DNA from: Methanolobus psychrophilus R15
Lineage (GTDB): Archaea > Halobacteriota > Methanosarcinia > Methanosarcinales > Methanosarcinaceae
Reading direction: 5' to 3'
Assembly (NCBI GenBank): GCA_000306725.1
Contig: CP003083.1
Coordinates: 992,001-1,056,000 of the forward strand
Length of the DNA: 64,000 nt
The notes beneath the pieces are model-generated. The model ran no database searches, was not told where the DNA came from, and saw nothing but the letters and a program-made list of their open reading frames with translations. The position numbers and the translations under genes were made by a program. How positions within the stretch are numbered: position 1 is the stretch's first letter; every line of letters starts with the position of its first letter. This document shows positions 37,459 to 46,959 of the stretch, in pieces.

Positions 37459-38334
37459 ATGAGGTGTTCTTTACTTGATACTATATTCCTTTCAGAGAAA
37501 AGAAAGGATTTTTTGCTGTTTTTAAAGGAAGGTGGGAAAACTAAAGAAGAAATAAGAGAGATTTTTGATTTTCCATGGAAATCCATGATTCCCCAGATCA
37601 AGAAACTGCTTGAGTGGAATCTTGTGACCTATGAGAACGATATCTATTCCCTTACTCCGACAGGAGAGGCTATTGTCGAGAACATGCAAAACCTTCTGAT
37701 GAGCCTCAATGTGCATGAGGAGAAGCTGGAGTACTGGTCTGACCACGACCTAAGCCCCATACCCAGGGAACTGCTTTACAGAATAGGGGAACTGGAACAA
37801 TCAGAGGTTCTTGAGCCAAACATCCCAAGTATATTCGAGCAACAGGAAGAGATACTCAAAAGAATAAACGGCTCCAGCAGAATATCGGCATTCATCTCTG
37901 TTTATCATCCCTCCTACTTTTTGCCTTTTTCCAGTTATCTGGAAAAAGGAATCAAAGTAAACGTAATAATGACCGAACAGGTGTATGATGTCCTGAAGGA
38001 TGACTTGATCAAGGATATTGGGGATATGCCCAGCGAGAATCCTTTGTCTGTGTCTATGAGGAAAGATTATGAAATGGAGATAGAGGCTCTTTTTAAGAAC
38101 GGCAGCTCGCACATTTTTATATATAGAGAGGACATCAGGCCAGTGAGTATCATAGTTACTGACAGACTACTCTCCCTATCCCTCATGGACAGGAATGGCA
38201 GATACACAAATCGAATTATTGTCAGTTCCAGGCCAAGAGCCTTGCAATGGGGAGAGGAACTTTTTCAATACTATATAGACAGGTCGGAGAGTCTGGACAA
38301 GCGAAGCCTTGCAAAGAAATATCTGGCAGTATAA
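37459..38334 (+). CDS. Winged-helix regulator with FilR1 middle domain (DUF1724)
   Basis: 291 residues. The N-terminal winged helix is seen in ILFSEKRKDFLLFLKEGGKTKEEIREI (approximately residues 8-40), KKLLEWNLVTYENDIYSLTPTGEAI. The rest is the FilR1/methanogenesis-regulator effector domain: YWSDHDLSPIPRELLYRIGEL, then VYHPSYFLPFSSYL and VTDRLLSLSLMDRNGRYTNRIIVS. Methanosarcinales carry many paralogues, some of which regulate methyltransferase genes or respond to the environment. The target here is unknown; it stands alone between two AT-rich gaps. Confidence 0.87.
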   Translation: MRCSLLDTIFLSEKRKDFLLFLKEGGKTKEEIREIFDFPWKSMIPQIKKLLEWNLVTYENDIYSLTPTGEAIVENMQNLLMSLNVHEEKLEYWSDHDLSPIPRELLYRIGELEQSEVLEPNIPSIFEQQEEILKRINGSSRISAFISVYHPSYFLPFSSYLEKGIKVNVIMTEQVYDVLKDDLIKDIGDMPSENPLSVSMRKDYEMEIEALFKNGSSHIFIYREDIRPVSIIVTDRLLSLSLMDRNGRYTNRIIVSSRPRALQWGEELFQYYIDRSESLDKRSLAKKYLAV

Positions 38335-38727
38335 GAAGATGACAGTAAGTATGAACAAAGTAGGATGAAGCTGAAAAAAAGGTCCTTTAAAAGTAAACGG
38401 GTTTTTGAAGCACCTGCAAGAGGTGCTTCAGTGGTCAGTACACATCATCTGAAAATTCGGTTGGTTGAGGTTGTCAAGACGTGTACACATAGTAGTTATA
38501 CCTGATGAAATAAAAACAAACCTTTCTCTACATTCTGTTTAGTATAGGAATGAACTAACAGTAAAGGATTTGCAAAAGCAATTGGTATTTCCTCAAGCCT
38601 CTTACGTCAATAAAAAACTGCCTTACAAAAAACGCATTCTGTTGTGTTTACCTAAAGGGAATTAAATATATACCCGCCAGGTATTGTTTGTTTGAGGCAA
38701 AAGACAGTTGAAAAGGAGGAATGAGTT
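38335..38727. other. Intergenic gap of 393 bases with a strong hairpin and the HAD promoter
   Basis: No coding frame. At 38406-38430 TGAAGCACCT and AGGTGCTTCA form a perfect 10-bp stem around GCAAG. It has no T-run after it. Near the right end ATTAAATATATA (38664-38675) is a likely TATA box and AAGGAGG (38713-38719) a strong Shine-Dalgarno for the HAD gene. Confidence 0.5.
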
Positions 38728-39402
38728 ATAATAAAAGGCATTCTTTTTGATATGGATAACACTCTTTTTGATTTCGTCCATGCCAAGATTCTTGCCTGTA
38801 CATCCATTGTGGAGCATCTGGGAAAAGGTGATGCTCATGAGCTATTCAACTATTTCCGCCGGGAGATACACGGATTTGAGAACGTGAAGAACATCAGCGA
38901 TTACCTGACAGACAACGACTGCTTCTCACAGGACATCTTCCTTGACTGCTGCAGGATATATGAGGAAGAGAAGGTCAGGTCAGTTGAGCTGTACCCAGGT
39001 GTGGAGAACACTCTTCTGGAACTTAGATCAAAGAGTATCCTGCTTGGCCTCCTTACAGATGCCGAAATGCGCAATGCAAGAGCAAGGCTGGAAAAAGTTG
39101 GGCTTTATTCACTCTTTGACTCTCTCTTCACTTACGACATAACCGGCTGGAAGAAGCCTTCCCACAAGACATTTGTACATGCATTGGACTCAATGGGGTT
39201 AAAGCCTCATGAGACACTTTTTGTAGGCGATAGTTTAAGACGCGATATCGCGCCCTCCAAGCAGCTTGGGATGATGGCAGCCTATGCAGTTTATGGGGAC
39301 AGGAACCCCGATAAGGACAGGACACCCATCAAGGAAAAGCCGGACCATATACTCAACAGCTTCAGCGACCTGCTAGAGGTTGTAATGGATGGGAAGGAAT
39401 GA
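38728..39402 (+). CDS. HAD-superfamily hydrolase (phosphatase), ATA start
   Basis: 224 residues of the HAD subfamily I. The nucleophile motif reads IKGILFDMDNTLFD; LLTDAE is motif II; GWKKPSHKTFVHAL holds the motif III Lys and FVGDSLRRDIAPSKQLGM motif IV. The first ATG (38752) would delete the nucleophile Asp. The frame is closed by TGA at 38722 and between there and the motif only GTT ATA ATA AAA is available. AAGGAGG at 38713-38719 is eight bases before the first ATA, so initiation at ATA is the only reasonable reading. Substrate unknown. The next gene overlaps its stop by four bases. Confidence 0.88.
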   Translation: MIKGILFDMDNTLFDFVHAKILACTSIVEHLGKGDAHELFNYFRREIHGFENVKNISDYLTDNDCFSQDIFLDCCRIYEEEKVRSVELYPGVENTLLELRSKSILLGLLTDAEMRNARARLEKVGLYSLFDSLFTYDITGWKKPSHKTFVHALDSMGLKPHETLFVGDSLRRDIAPSKQLGMMAAYAVYGDRNPDKDRTPIKEKPDHILNSFSDLLEVVMDGKE

Positions 39403-40604
39403 AGACAGAGTATGATGTCATTGTTGTAGGAGCAGGACCTGTGGGTTCCACTGCAGCCAGGTATGCTGCTCAGCATGGAGCGAAAGTGCTGATGATAGAG
39501 GATCACGCATCCATCGGATCACCGGTGGGCTGCACAGGACTTCTGAGCAAACGGGCACTGGAGGAGTGTGGGGTAAGACCTACGGAAAACTTTGTGTTGA
39601 ACAAGGTTCGCGGTGCTTTTGTGCACTCGATGGACGGCACCTGCCTTACCATAGATGGCAAAGAGACAAAGGCCTATGTGGTTTCAAGAAAGATATTTGA
39701 CCGCACCCTCGCTTCCATGGCACTCGCAGCCGGGGCTGATATATGGATGAGCACCCGGGCAGTTGGCCTGGAAAATAAGGGAGATACCCAGGTCCTGTCA
39801 GTAATAAGGAATGGAGTCAGCCTGCAGCTGGAAACGAAAGTTGTCATTGGTGCCGATGGTGTACGCAGTGGCATCGCAAGGATGGCAGGACTTGGGCAGG
39901 TGAGAAAAATCCTTCCGGGCATACAGATAGAAGCTCCATACCGGAGCGCTGACCCGGATTTTGTGGAACTGTTCGTCGGCTCGCAGGCCCCTGGTTTCTT
40001 TGGATGGGTTGTCCCTGTGAACGAGGAAATAGCCCGCATTGGATTGGCCATAGATTGCGAAAACTCCGAATGTGCCATGGACTGCCTTGAAAGGCTTCTG
40101 AAAAATAACAGTCATGTGGCGTCCCGGTATAGTGGAGGCAAGCTTGACTTTGTGGTTGGGGGCATACCTATAGGTCCCTTGAGCAAAACCTATGCTAAAG
40201 GAACACTTATCGTAGGCGATGCAGCCGGGCAGGTCAAACCCACATCCGGAGGCGGTATATACACAGGTGCCGCCTGTGCAAAGATAGCTGGAGAGGTGGC
40301 AGCAGCAGCAGCGCTTGAGAACGATACATCAGCGGGCCAGCTTGCGGAATACGACCGGAGATGGAGGGCAAAACTGGGAAGGGAACTTGCCATCGGAATG
40401 AAGATCCATGATTTCCTGGGTGGGCTCGAAGATGACGAGATGAATGACCTGCTTGCCTCGATGAATAAGTCTTCGATCCTCGAAATTATTACTGCCTACG
40501 GGGACATGGACCATCCATCCATACTGATAAAAAAAATGCTGAACCCTGCCAACTCCAGGCATCTTTTCGGAGTATTCAGGGCTTTTGCGAAGGCTGTGCT
40601 CTGA
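39399..40604 (+). CDS. Geranylgeranyl reductase family FAD oxidoreductase
   Basis: 401 residues. The FAD-binding N-terminus is YDVIVVGAGPVGSTAARYAAQHGAKVLMIED. Family features include GSPVGCTGLLSKRALEE, VIGADGVRSGIARM, IGPLSKTYAKGTLIVGDAAGQVKPTSGGGIYTGA and a C-terminal GYF/LF region. Archaeal members reduce the isoprenoid chains of membrane lipids or of quinone-like carriers; this one could alternatively act on another isoprenoid. It overlaps the HAD gene by four bases (ATGA), so the two are co-translated. Confidence 0.88.
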   Translation: MKTEYDVIVVGAGPVGSTAARYAAQHGAKVLMIEDHASIGSPVGCTGLLSKRALEECGVRPTENFVLNKVRGAFVHSMDGTCLTIDGKETKAYVVSRKIFDRTLASMALAAGADIWMSTRAVGLENKGDTQVLSVIRNGVSLQLETKVVIGADGVRSGIARMAGLGQVRKILPGIQIEAPYRSADPDFVELFVGSQAPGFFGWVVPVNEEIARIGLAIDCENSECAMDCLERLLKNNSHVASRYSGGKLDFVVGGIPIGPLSKTYAKGTLIVGDAAGQVKPTSGGGIYTGAACAKIAGEVAAAAALENDTSAGQLAEYDRRWRAKLGRELAIGMKIHDFLGGLEDDEMNDLLASMNKSSILEIITAYGDMDHPSILIKKMLNPANSRHLFGVFRAFAKAVL

Positions 40605-40622
40605 CAGCCCTGAAAGTCCTCT

Positions 40623-41126
40623 TCAGTAAATGCTCACACCTTTTACAGTATCCAGGTTCAGTAGCTCTTCAACAATACTTCCGGGGACCTTTGCATCGGT
40701 GATTATTGTCAGGCGGGGTTCCGCTGTAAAAAAGGGATCATCTGAGACCGCTTGCCTGATGCTTATCTTATGGCGCGCGATAACTGTTGAGACATCAGCT
40801 ATTATTCCGGTATGAGCTGCATCATCAGGTGTTATTATGATGACACCCAGGCCAAGCAGGGGAGCAACTTCGCGCAGAAGAGGAATGGATTTTACATTCT
40901 GGAATATATTCCTCAGGAGATCATCACCCAGTATGACCTCGGTGGTTGAATCAACAACGCGCCTGTCAACCCCTGCCTCTTTTGCGAGCTGGGTGTGAGC
41001 TATCTCTATTTTGCCGGAAGTAACTTTGCCTTCATTGTTAACCTGGAAGCCGCGCTCGAACATGAGTCTGAGGACCTTCTGTTGCGCAGGGTGTTTTTCG
41101 AACTTTTTGAGCAGTAGACTCCACAT
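40623..41126 (-). CDS. ACT-domain regulator of amino acid metabolism (COG2150-like)
   Basis: 167 residues. The N-terminal half resembles a winged helix (ARLKEHPAQQKVLRLMFERGF-like segment, then IAHTQLAKEAGVDRRVVDSTTEVIL). The C-terminal half is an ACT domain: AHTGIIADVSTVIARHKISIRQAVS followed by LTIITDAKVPGSIVEELLNLDTVKGV. Such proteins sense an amino acid and regulate its pathway. It is convergent with the geranylgeranyl reductase gene and divergent from the synthase at 41383, which it may control. Confidence 0.8.
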   Translation of the reverse strand: MWSLLLKKFEKHPAQQKVLRLMFERGFQVNNEGKVTSGKIEIAHTQLAKEAGVDRRVVDSTTEVILGDDLLRNIFQNVKSIPLLREVAPLLGLGVIIITPDDAAHTGIIADVSTVIARHKISIRQAVSDDPFFTAEPRLTIITDAKVPGSIVEELLNLDTVKGVSIY

Positions 41127-41382
41127 AATTATCCTGTTACCACCTTAAATTATAAAGATATAAGGTTAGTCCACGTATATAAGAATGTAAACCTGGCAAT
41201 AGCTTGATGAAAGAAAAGCATTTTAAGGATTGAGTTGTCTATTAGAATAGACTGGTTGTTGAATAACGCTCGTTTACCCGGAGTTAAAACGTCGTTACCC
41301 AGACCAAAAACAATCCTGCCGTTTCTAGAGAAAGTCGCTTATTCCGGGAACTAAGAAACTTGCTCTAAGAAGGAGGAACATA

Positions 41383-42726
41383 ATGAAGATATACAGGGAC
41401 TACGATGACCTTCCAAAGATAAAACTGCCACATGGGCAGGAAGTCTCTATCAGTGACAGTACAATACGCGATGGTGCCCAGATGCCGGGCATAGTTGTTA
41501 GAAGCCAACACAAGGTAAAAATATATGAATATCTGCACAGGATTGGCATTGAAAAGCTGGAAACATTCGTCTATAATGAGAGAGACAGGAAAGCCATAAA
41601 ACTCATGCAGGACCTGGGATATGAATTCCCGGAAATTACAGGGTGGGCCCGTGCAAATCCTGCAGATATAGACATGGTCCTTGAGGTTGACGGTATTGAG
41701 GAAACAGGTATCCTCATGTCTGTATCCGACCCACATATCTTTGACAAGATGGGGCTTAAGAGCCGTGAGGCTGCGGAAGATAAATACCTGAATGCTCTTC
41801 AGTATGCTGTTGACCACGGTCTCAGGACCAGGGCGCATATTGAGGACATGACACGTGCCGATAACTATAATTTCGTGTTCCCGCTTGTTAAAAAGATAAT
41901 GGACATCGACCCCGACTGTACCATACGTATATGTGATACCATTGGATTCGGTGTGCCCTTTGAAGGTGTGGATGAGCCTTACGGCCTGCCATCCATTATA
42001 AAGCATCTGAAAAATGAGCTGAATGTAAAGAACATTGAAACTCACTGTCATGATGATTTCGGGCTGGCGGTTCCTAATTCCCTTGCAGGATACTGGCACG
42101 GAGCCAACTGGTCCAACGTCACTTTCCTTGGCATCGGGGAAAGGGCAGGCAATGCAGAGATGGAAAAGATCCTGCTCTTTTTGATGAGGCGTATCGAAGG
42201 CTTTGATAAGTACAATCTGGAGTGCCTTGTGGAATTTGGCAAGTTCATGGAGAAGGAGATAGGCATCCGCGTCCCCAGAAACAAGTCCGTTGTCGGGAAC
42301 AATGTGTTCGCCCACGAGTCAGGCATCCATACTGCCGGAGTAATAAAGAATCCTTTCACCTATGAGCCCTTCCCGCCTGAGATTGTAGGAGGGAAGAGGA
42401 CATTCCTTATAGGCGATTCATCGGGCATCGAGGTTCTCAGGTACAAAGTCCAGGAAGCCCTCAATGAACTGATGAATGTGCAGATAGAAGTACAAAAGAA
42501 CGATAAGCGCCTCCGGGAAATACAGGCGGAGATCCAGAAACTCTATAACGATGATAAAAGGGTTTCCTGTATTTCCGATGAAGAGATCCTTGCGTACGTC
42601 AAAAAATACTTCATGTTCAATCCGATGGTAAGCAAGGAGATGCACCGGCAGGATGAAGAGGATAATCCGCAGGAATCACCGGCAGGCAAGTTCAGCAGGG
42701 ATCCGCATATGCACGGTGTGGATTGA
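41383..42726 (+). CDS. Homocitrate synthase-like enzyme, possible Re-citrate synthase
   Basis: 447-residue DRE-TIM metallolyase that joins acetyl-CoA to a 2-oxoacid. Landmarks: ISDSTIRDGAQMPG (the R-D-G motif), ETFVYNERDRKAI, ICDTIGFGVPF, ETHCHDDFGLAVPNSLAG and NNVFAHESGIHTAGV. Related enzymes are isopropylmalate synthase, homocitrate synthase and Re-citrate synthase; the last is known from anaerobes including methanogens. The convergent isocitrate dehydrogenase gene argues for citrate formation in the oxidative half-cycle. The C-terminus (IQAEIQKLYNDDKRVS and a His/Asp-rich tail) is unlike the LeuA regulatory domain. AGGAGG precedes the ATG. Confidence 0.82.
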   Translation: MKIYRDYDDLPKIKLPHGQEVSISDSTIRDGAQMPGIVVRSQHKVKIYEYLHRIGIEKLETFVYNERDRKAIKLMQDLGYEFPEITGWARANPADIDMVLEVDGIEETGILMSVSDPHIFDKMGLKSREAAEDKYLNALQYAVDHGLRTRAHIEDMTRADNYNFVFPLVKKIMDIDPDCTIRICDTIGFGVPFEGVDEPYGLPSIIKHLKNELNVKNIETHCHDDFGLAVPNSLAGYWHGANWSNVTFLGIGERAGNAEMEKILLFLMRRIEGFDKYNLECLVEFGKFMEKEIGIRVPRNKSVVGNNVFAHESGIHTAGVIKNPFTYEPFPPEIVGGKRTFLIGDSSGIEVLRYKVQEALNELMNVQIEVQKNDKRLREIQAEIQKLYNDDKRVSCISDEEILAYVKKYFMFNPMVSKEMHRQDEEDNPQESPAGKFSRDPHMHGVD

Positions 42727-42775
42727 AGATACATCAATAGAATAAGTATCGGTTCTTAAAACCAGGTAATGTCAT

Positions 42776-42809
42776 GGCGAGGCATGAACCTCGCCTGCAT
42801 CCTTTTTGT
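42776..42809 (+). terminator. Hairpin between convergent synthase and dehydrogenase genes
   Basis: GGCGAGG and CCTCGCC pair around CATGAA, followed within six bases by CTTTTTG. It ends the rightward synthase transcript. Confidence 0.6.
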
Positions 42810-42833
42810 AGAAAAGTAAAATGTAAAGCAGGA

Positions 42834-43862
42834 TTACTTCATCTCTGCTTCAACATACCTGACAATGGCGTCAGTCATCTCGCTCATCTTGGCATTACCG
42901 CCCAGATCGTAAGTAAGGTACTTGCCTTCTGTGATTACTTTCTCGGTGGCGTTGAAAATTGCCTTTGCCTGCTCCTTCTCGCCCAGATATTCAAGCATCC
43001 ATGCACCTGCAAGAACAGTGGCAACGGGGTTGACCTTGTCCTGGCCTGCGTACTTTGGCACGGAGCCATGCGCCGGCTCGAACATTGCATAATCATCGCC
43101 GATGTTGGCAGAATAGATAAGACCTATGCTTCCCACAAGTGCCGAGCATTCCTCGCTGATAACATCCATGAACAGGTTTGTCGAGAGCAGGACCTTGTTG
43201 TTGAACAACTGGGGATTCTTTATGAGCTGCTGGGCAATGTTATCAATGTGATACTCCCAGAGTTCGATACCCTCATTCTCCTTGCCTGCCTTCTCCACCT
43301 CTTCAAGGAAGAGACCGCATGTGCGCCTGAGGATGTTGCTCTTGTGGATGGCTACGACAGTATCAAAGTTCCTTCTCTTTGCTTCCTGGAAAGCATACTT
43401 TGCAACTTTTGAGCTTGATGTACGAGTTATCTTCCTGATGGCTATGGCCACATCGTCTGTGAGCCTTACCTCCTCACCAATGTAAAGACCTTCTGTGCCT
43501 TCCCTGACACATACAAAGTCGACATCACCAAGAGGTCTGGGGGTGTTCAGGAACGTCTTTATGGGCCTTACGTTGGCATAGAGATTGTACTTCTGCCTGA
43601 TGGAAACTGCTACACTCCTTGGCGCTCCGACCACTCCCGGAGTCGTTGTCGGACCTTTGTAGCATGCATCAGCCTCATTTAGTGTATCCCACGTTCCATC
43701 CGGAATAAGAGAGTTACCGCCGTGCTTTTCCCACCATGTGGCACCAGCATCACACCTAATGAATTCGACACCTGTATTTGCAGCCTCCGCTACTTTCAGC
43801 ATCGCATCGACCAGTTCGGGACCTACTCCGTCTCCGTTAATTACCGCTGCTTTCTTGGCCAT
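42834..43862 (-). CDS. Isocitrate/isopropylmalate dehydrogenase family, probable isocitrate dehydrogenase
   Basis: Oxidative decarboxylase of a 2-hydroxyacid, 342 residues from MAKKAAVINGDGVGPELVDA; a longer frame adds ten residues upstream. Landmarks: GPTTTPGVVGAPRSVAVSIRQKYNLYANVRP, REGTEGLYIGEE, KSNILRRTCGLF, NIAQQLIKNPQLFNNKVLLSTNLFMDVISEE-type segment and GDDYAMFEPAHGSVPKYAGQDKVNPVAT. The family also includes 3-isopropylmalate and homoisocitrate dehydrogenases. Facing a citrate/homocitrate synthase-like gene, isocitrate is the most likely substrate, though homoisocitrate cannot be ruled out. Confidence 0.82.
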   Translation of the reverse strand: MAKKAAVINGDGVGPELVDAMLKVAEAANTGVEFIRCDAGATWWEKHGGNSLIPDGTWDTLNEADACYKGPTTTPGVVGAPRSVAVSIRQKYNLYANVRPIKTFLNTPRPLGDVDFVCVREGTEGLYIGEEVRLTDDVAIAIRKITRTSSSKVAKYAFQEAKRRNFDTVVAIHKSNILRRTCGLFLEEVEKAGKENEGIELWEYHIDNIAQQLIKNPQLFNNKVLLSTNLFMDVISEECSALVGSIGLIYSANIGDDYAMFEPAHGSVPKYAGQDKVNPVATVLAGAWMLEYLGEKEQAKAIFNATEKVITEGKYLTYDLGGNAKMSEMTDAIVRYVEAEMK

Positions 43863-44005
43863 ATAAATTTCACCGACCACCTTAATGCACATCTGATTCT
43901 TAAGCCTTGGGGATATTTTATCGATATTTTCACATGCACCTCAAAAACAATTGAAACTGCCCTGCGGGCAACAGAGTTATTTTCAATAAAAGCTATTTTT
44001 AACTG

Positions 44006-44854
<849 letters not shown>

Positions 44855-44866
44855 AAAATAACAAGA

Positions 44867-46195
44867 TCAAATGTCCGCTCTTACAAGCAGGACGTATATA
44901 TCCATTACATTAGTTCCTGTAGGACCTGTGATAAAAAGTTCCTCGGTTTCCTTGAAGAACTGGTACGAATTATTATGTTGTAGCATAATCCTCGCTTCCA
45001 TGTGCACATCCCGTCCTTTATCAACAGTATCCCCATCTGCAAAAGCGCCCGCTGCGTCTGTTGGACCGTCATTCCCATCTGTCGCTGCGGCCAGGAGCAG
45101 CATGTTTTCCAGGCCCTCGACCTCCAGAGCAAAAGAAAGGGCCAGCTCCTGGCATCTTCCACCTTTACCCCTGCCCTTGATAGTGACAGTAGGTTCCCCG
45201 CCTGCAAGGATACACACCGGCAAAGGTAACGGTATTGCCTTTGAACTTTCCTCCTTTGCGATGGATGCGATCACCTTTGCAACCTCCTTTGCCTCACCCG
45301 CGAGTGAGGATGTCAGCAACAGAGTGTTGTAGCCAAGTTCATTTGCTTTTTTTGTGGCTTCCTGAAGTGCAAGGAAGTTATTGCCTACCAGATAGTTATA
45401 GCATTTCTCAAATATGGGCCCGTCCAGCTTGGGAGTGTCTTCTATAACACCTTCAAGACCGTCTTCCAGCAAACCCTGGACCGCCGGGGAAAGCTGCAGG
45501 CCATATCTGAGCACTATTTCCTGAAAATCATCAAATGTTGACGTGTCGGCCACAGTCGGGCCTGAGGCTATGACATCCAGGGGGTCGCCTACAACATCCG
45601 AAAGAATGAGGCTCACGGATTCGGAAGGGTATGCAATCTTTGCAAGCCCTCCGCCCTTTACAGCAGAAAGATGTTTTCGTACAGTGTTTACTTCATCGAT
45701 GGTGGCTCCGACGCGAAGGAGCTTATCGGTGAGATTGACGATATCTGCAAGGGCAATGCCTTTGCGAGGAAGGGTCATAAGCGCCGAGCCGCCGCCTGAG
45801 ATCAAAAAGAATATAAGGTCTTTCGGACCGGTCTTCTCAAGGAAATCGCGTATTTTCTTCGCCGCGAGAACTCCGTTGTCGTCAGGTATAGGATGGCCTG
45901 CTTCCATCACTTTTATCTTTTTAAGGGAACCTGCAAAACCATACTTGGTTATAGCGTAGCCTTCGGTGATTTCTTCACCCAGTATATCCTCAAGCGCAGC
46001 AGACATGGAGGTAGAAGCTTTCCCAAAAGCAACTACGTAAATATGATCATATAATGCGATGTCATAGGATCGGCTTCCGATGTGTAAAATGTCACCTTTC
46101 CTCTGCACGGATCGCTGAACACATGCGTATGGATTCACAGCAGCGATAGCCTGTGATACAATTCCCATGGCATCAGATCTTAAATTGCTTTGCAT
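44867..46195 (-). CDS. Glycerate 2-kinase (DUF4147/MOFRL family)
   Basis: Transfers phosphate from ATP to glycerate, feeding 2-phosphoglycerate into glycolysis/gluconeogenesis. 442 residues. N-terminal domain: VVAFGKASTSMSAALEDIL, AGHPIPDDNGVLAAKKI and LISGGGSALMTLP. C-terminal MOFRL domain: LAGGEPTVTIKGRGKGGRCQELALS, AAATDGNDGPTDAAGAFADG and ITGPTGTNVMDIYVL. Length is normal. It is convergent with the TatD-like gene (12 bases between stops). Confidence 0.92.
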   Translation of the reverse strand: MQSNLRSDAMGIVSQAIAAVNPYACVQRSVQRKGDILHIGSRSYDIALYDHIYVVAFGKASTSMSAALEDILGEEITEGYAITKYGFAGSLKKIKVMEAGHPIPDDNGVLAAKKIRDFLEKTGPKDLIFFLISGGGSALMTLPRKGIALADIVNLTDKLLRVGATIDEVNTVRKHLSAVKGGGLAKIAYPSESVSLILSDVVGDPLDVIASGPTVADTSTFDDFQEIVLRYGLQLSPAVQGLLEDGLEGVIEDTPKLDGPIFEKCYNYLVGNNFLALQEATKKANELGYNTLLLTSSLAGEAKEVAKVIASIAKEESSKAIPLPLPVCILAGGEPTVTIKGRGKGGRCQELALSFALEVEGLENMLLLAAATDGNDGPTDAAGAFADGDTVDKGRDVHMEARIMLQHNNSYQFFKETEELFITGPTGTNVMDIYVLLVRADI

Positions 46196-46231
46196 TAACG
46201 AATCCTCTTGAAATAATAGTACGATAAACCT

Positions 46232-46663
46232 TTAAGCTCTGCCATATTTACCTGTCATCTGTCCCTGTGCGAGGATATGACCCTGCATTAGCTCCTTGAC
46301 CTGCTCTATCCCTGACACGCCTGGCAGATCAAGTTCCTTATCAAGTGCAAATACTTTAAAATGATATCGGTGTGTCCCTGCAGATGGACACGGGCCTCCG
46401 TATATAGCCTGTCCGAAACTATTCTTTCCTGTTGTTCCGGGAATGCTGTTCTCATCTATCTGCGATCCCGGTGGTATGTTCCATACCAACCAGTGAGTGA
46501 AATTGCCTGAAGGAGAATCGGGGTCATCCACCAGTAAAACCAGGCTTTTCGTTCCCTCGGGTATATTTTCAATTTCAAGAGAAGGATTGACATTCTCACC
46601 GTCACATGTATAGCGTACAGGTATCAGCCCACCGTTCTCAAAAGCACTGCTTGAGATCATCAT
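46232..46663 (-). CDS. PEBP (YbhB/Raf-kinase-inhibitor-like) protein
   Basis: 143 residues of the phosphatidylethanolamine-binding protein family. Ligand-pocket motifs are seen: VNPSLEIENIPEGTKSLVLLVDDPDSPSGNFTHWLVWNIPP and YGGPCPSAGTHRYHFKVFALD. Archaeal and bacterial members are often exported lipoproteins; here the lipoprotein signal lies in a different frame immediately upstream, overlapping the ATG by four bases. Its real cellular location depends on whether the two frames are joined. Confidence 0.88.
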   Translation of the reverse strand: MMISSSAFENGGLIPVRYTCDGENVNPSLEIENIPEGTKSLVLLVDDPDSPSGNFTHWLVWNIPPGSQIDENSIPGTTGKNSFGQAIYGGPCPSAGTHRYHFKVFALDKELDLPGVSGIEQVKELMQGHILAQGQMTGKYGRA

Positions 46664-46815
46664 ACTGTCTGCCCCCGGGCTTTATACAGCTCATTATCCG
46701 AACCGGCAGTATCAGCCTGTGGTCCGGTATCATTATTCCCTATGCATCCGGTCACCATTATGAAAAACAATGGTATCAACAGGAATACCAGAAGCGTTTT
46801 TGAAAGCTTATCCAC
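46660..46815 (-). CDS. Small lipoprotein or frame-shifted signal peptide of the PEBP gene
   Basis: A 51-codon frame from GTG. It encodes a short basic start, a hydrophobic stretch and a lipobox, LFFIMVTGC, followed by a polar linker rich in Asn, Asp and Gly. It stops four bases into the PEBP gene (GTATGATG). The layout is just what an intact PEBP lipoprotein would need upstream of its domain, so either this is a separate tiny lipoprotein coupled to PEBP or a one-base frameshift has split one gene. Confidence 0.55.
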   Translation of the reverse strand: MDKLSKTLLVFLLIPLFFIMVTGCIGNNDTGPQADTAGSDNELYKARGQTV

Positions 46816-46959
46816 ACCCTACCACCTGTGCCCAGTTTACTACGAGCTGCTTATTTGTCCCCATTTATAAATGAACAACTGTCTATTTATGGTTTTGGTA
46901 ATTAAAAGAGATAATGGCTTTCCTGACACCTTTCTGTGGTTAAGGATAAATAAAAGTCC

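Noticed and set aside
37000-37460. CRISPR or mobile-element remnant in the AT-rich gap
   Set aside because: No repeated units, terminal inverted repeats or target duplication could be found.
41365-42315. 316-codon minus-strand frame opposite the citrate/homocitrate synthase-like gene
   Set aside because: Long only because the sense gene avoids certain codons; the translated sequence has no recognisable domain, and the sense strand is clearly coding.
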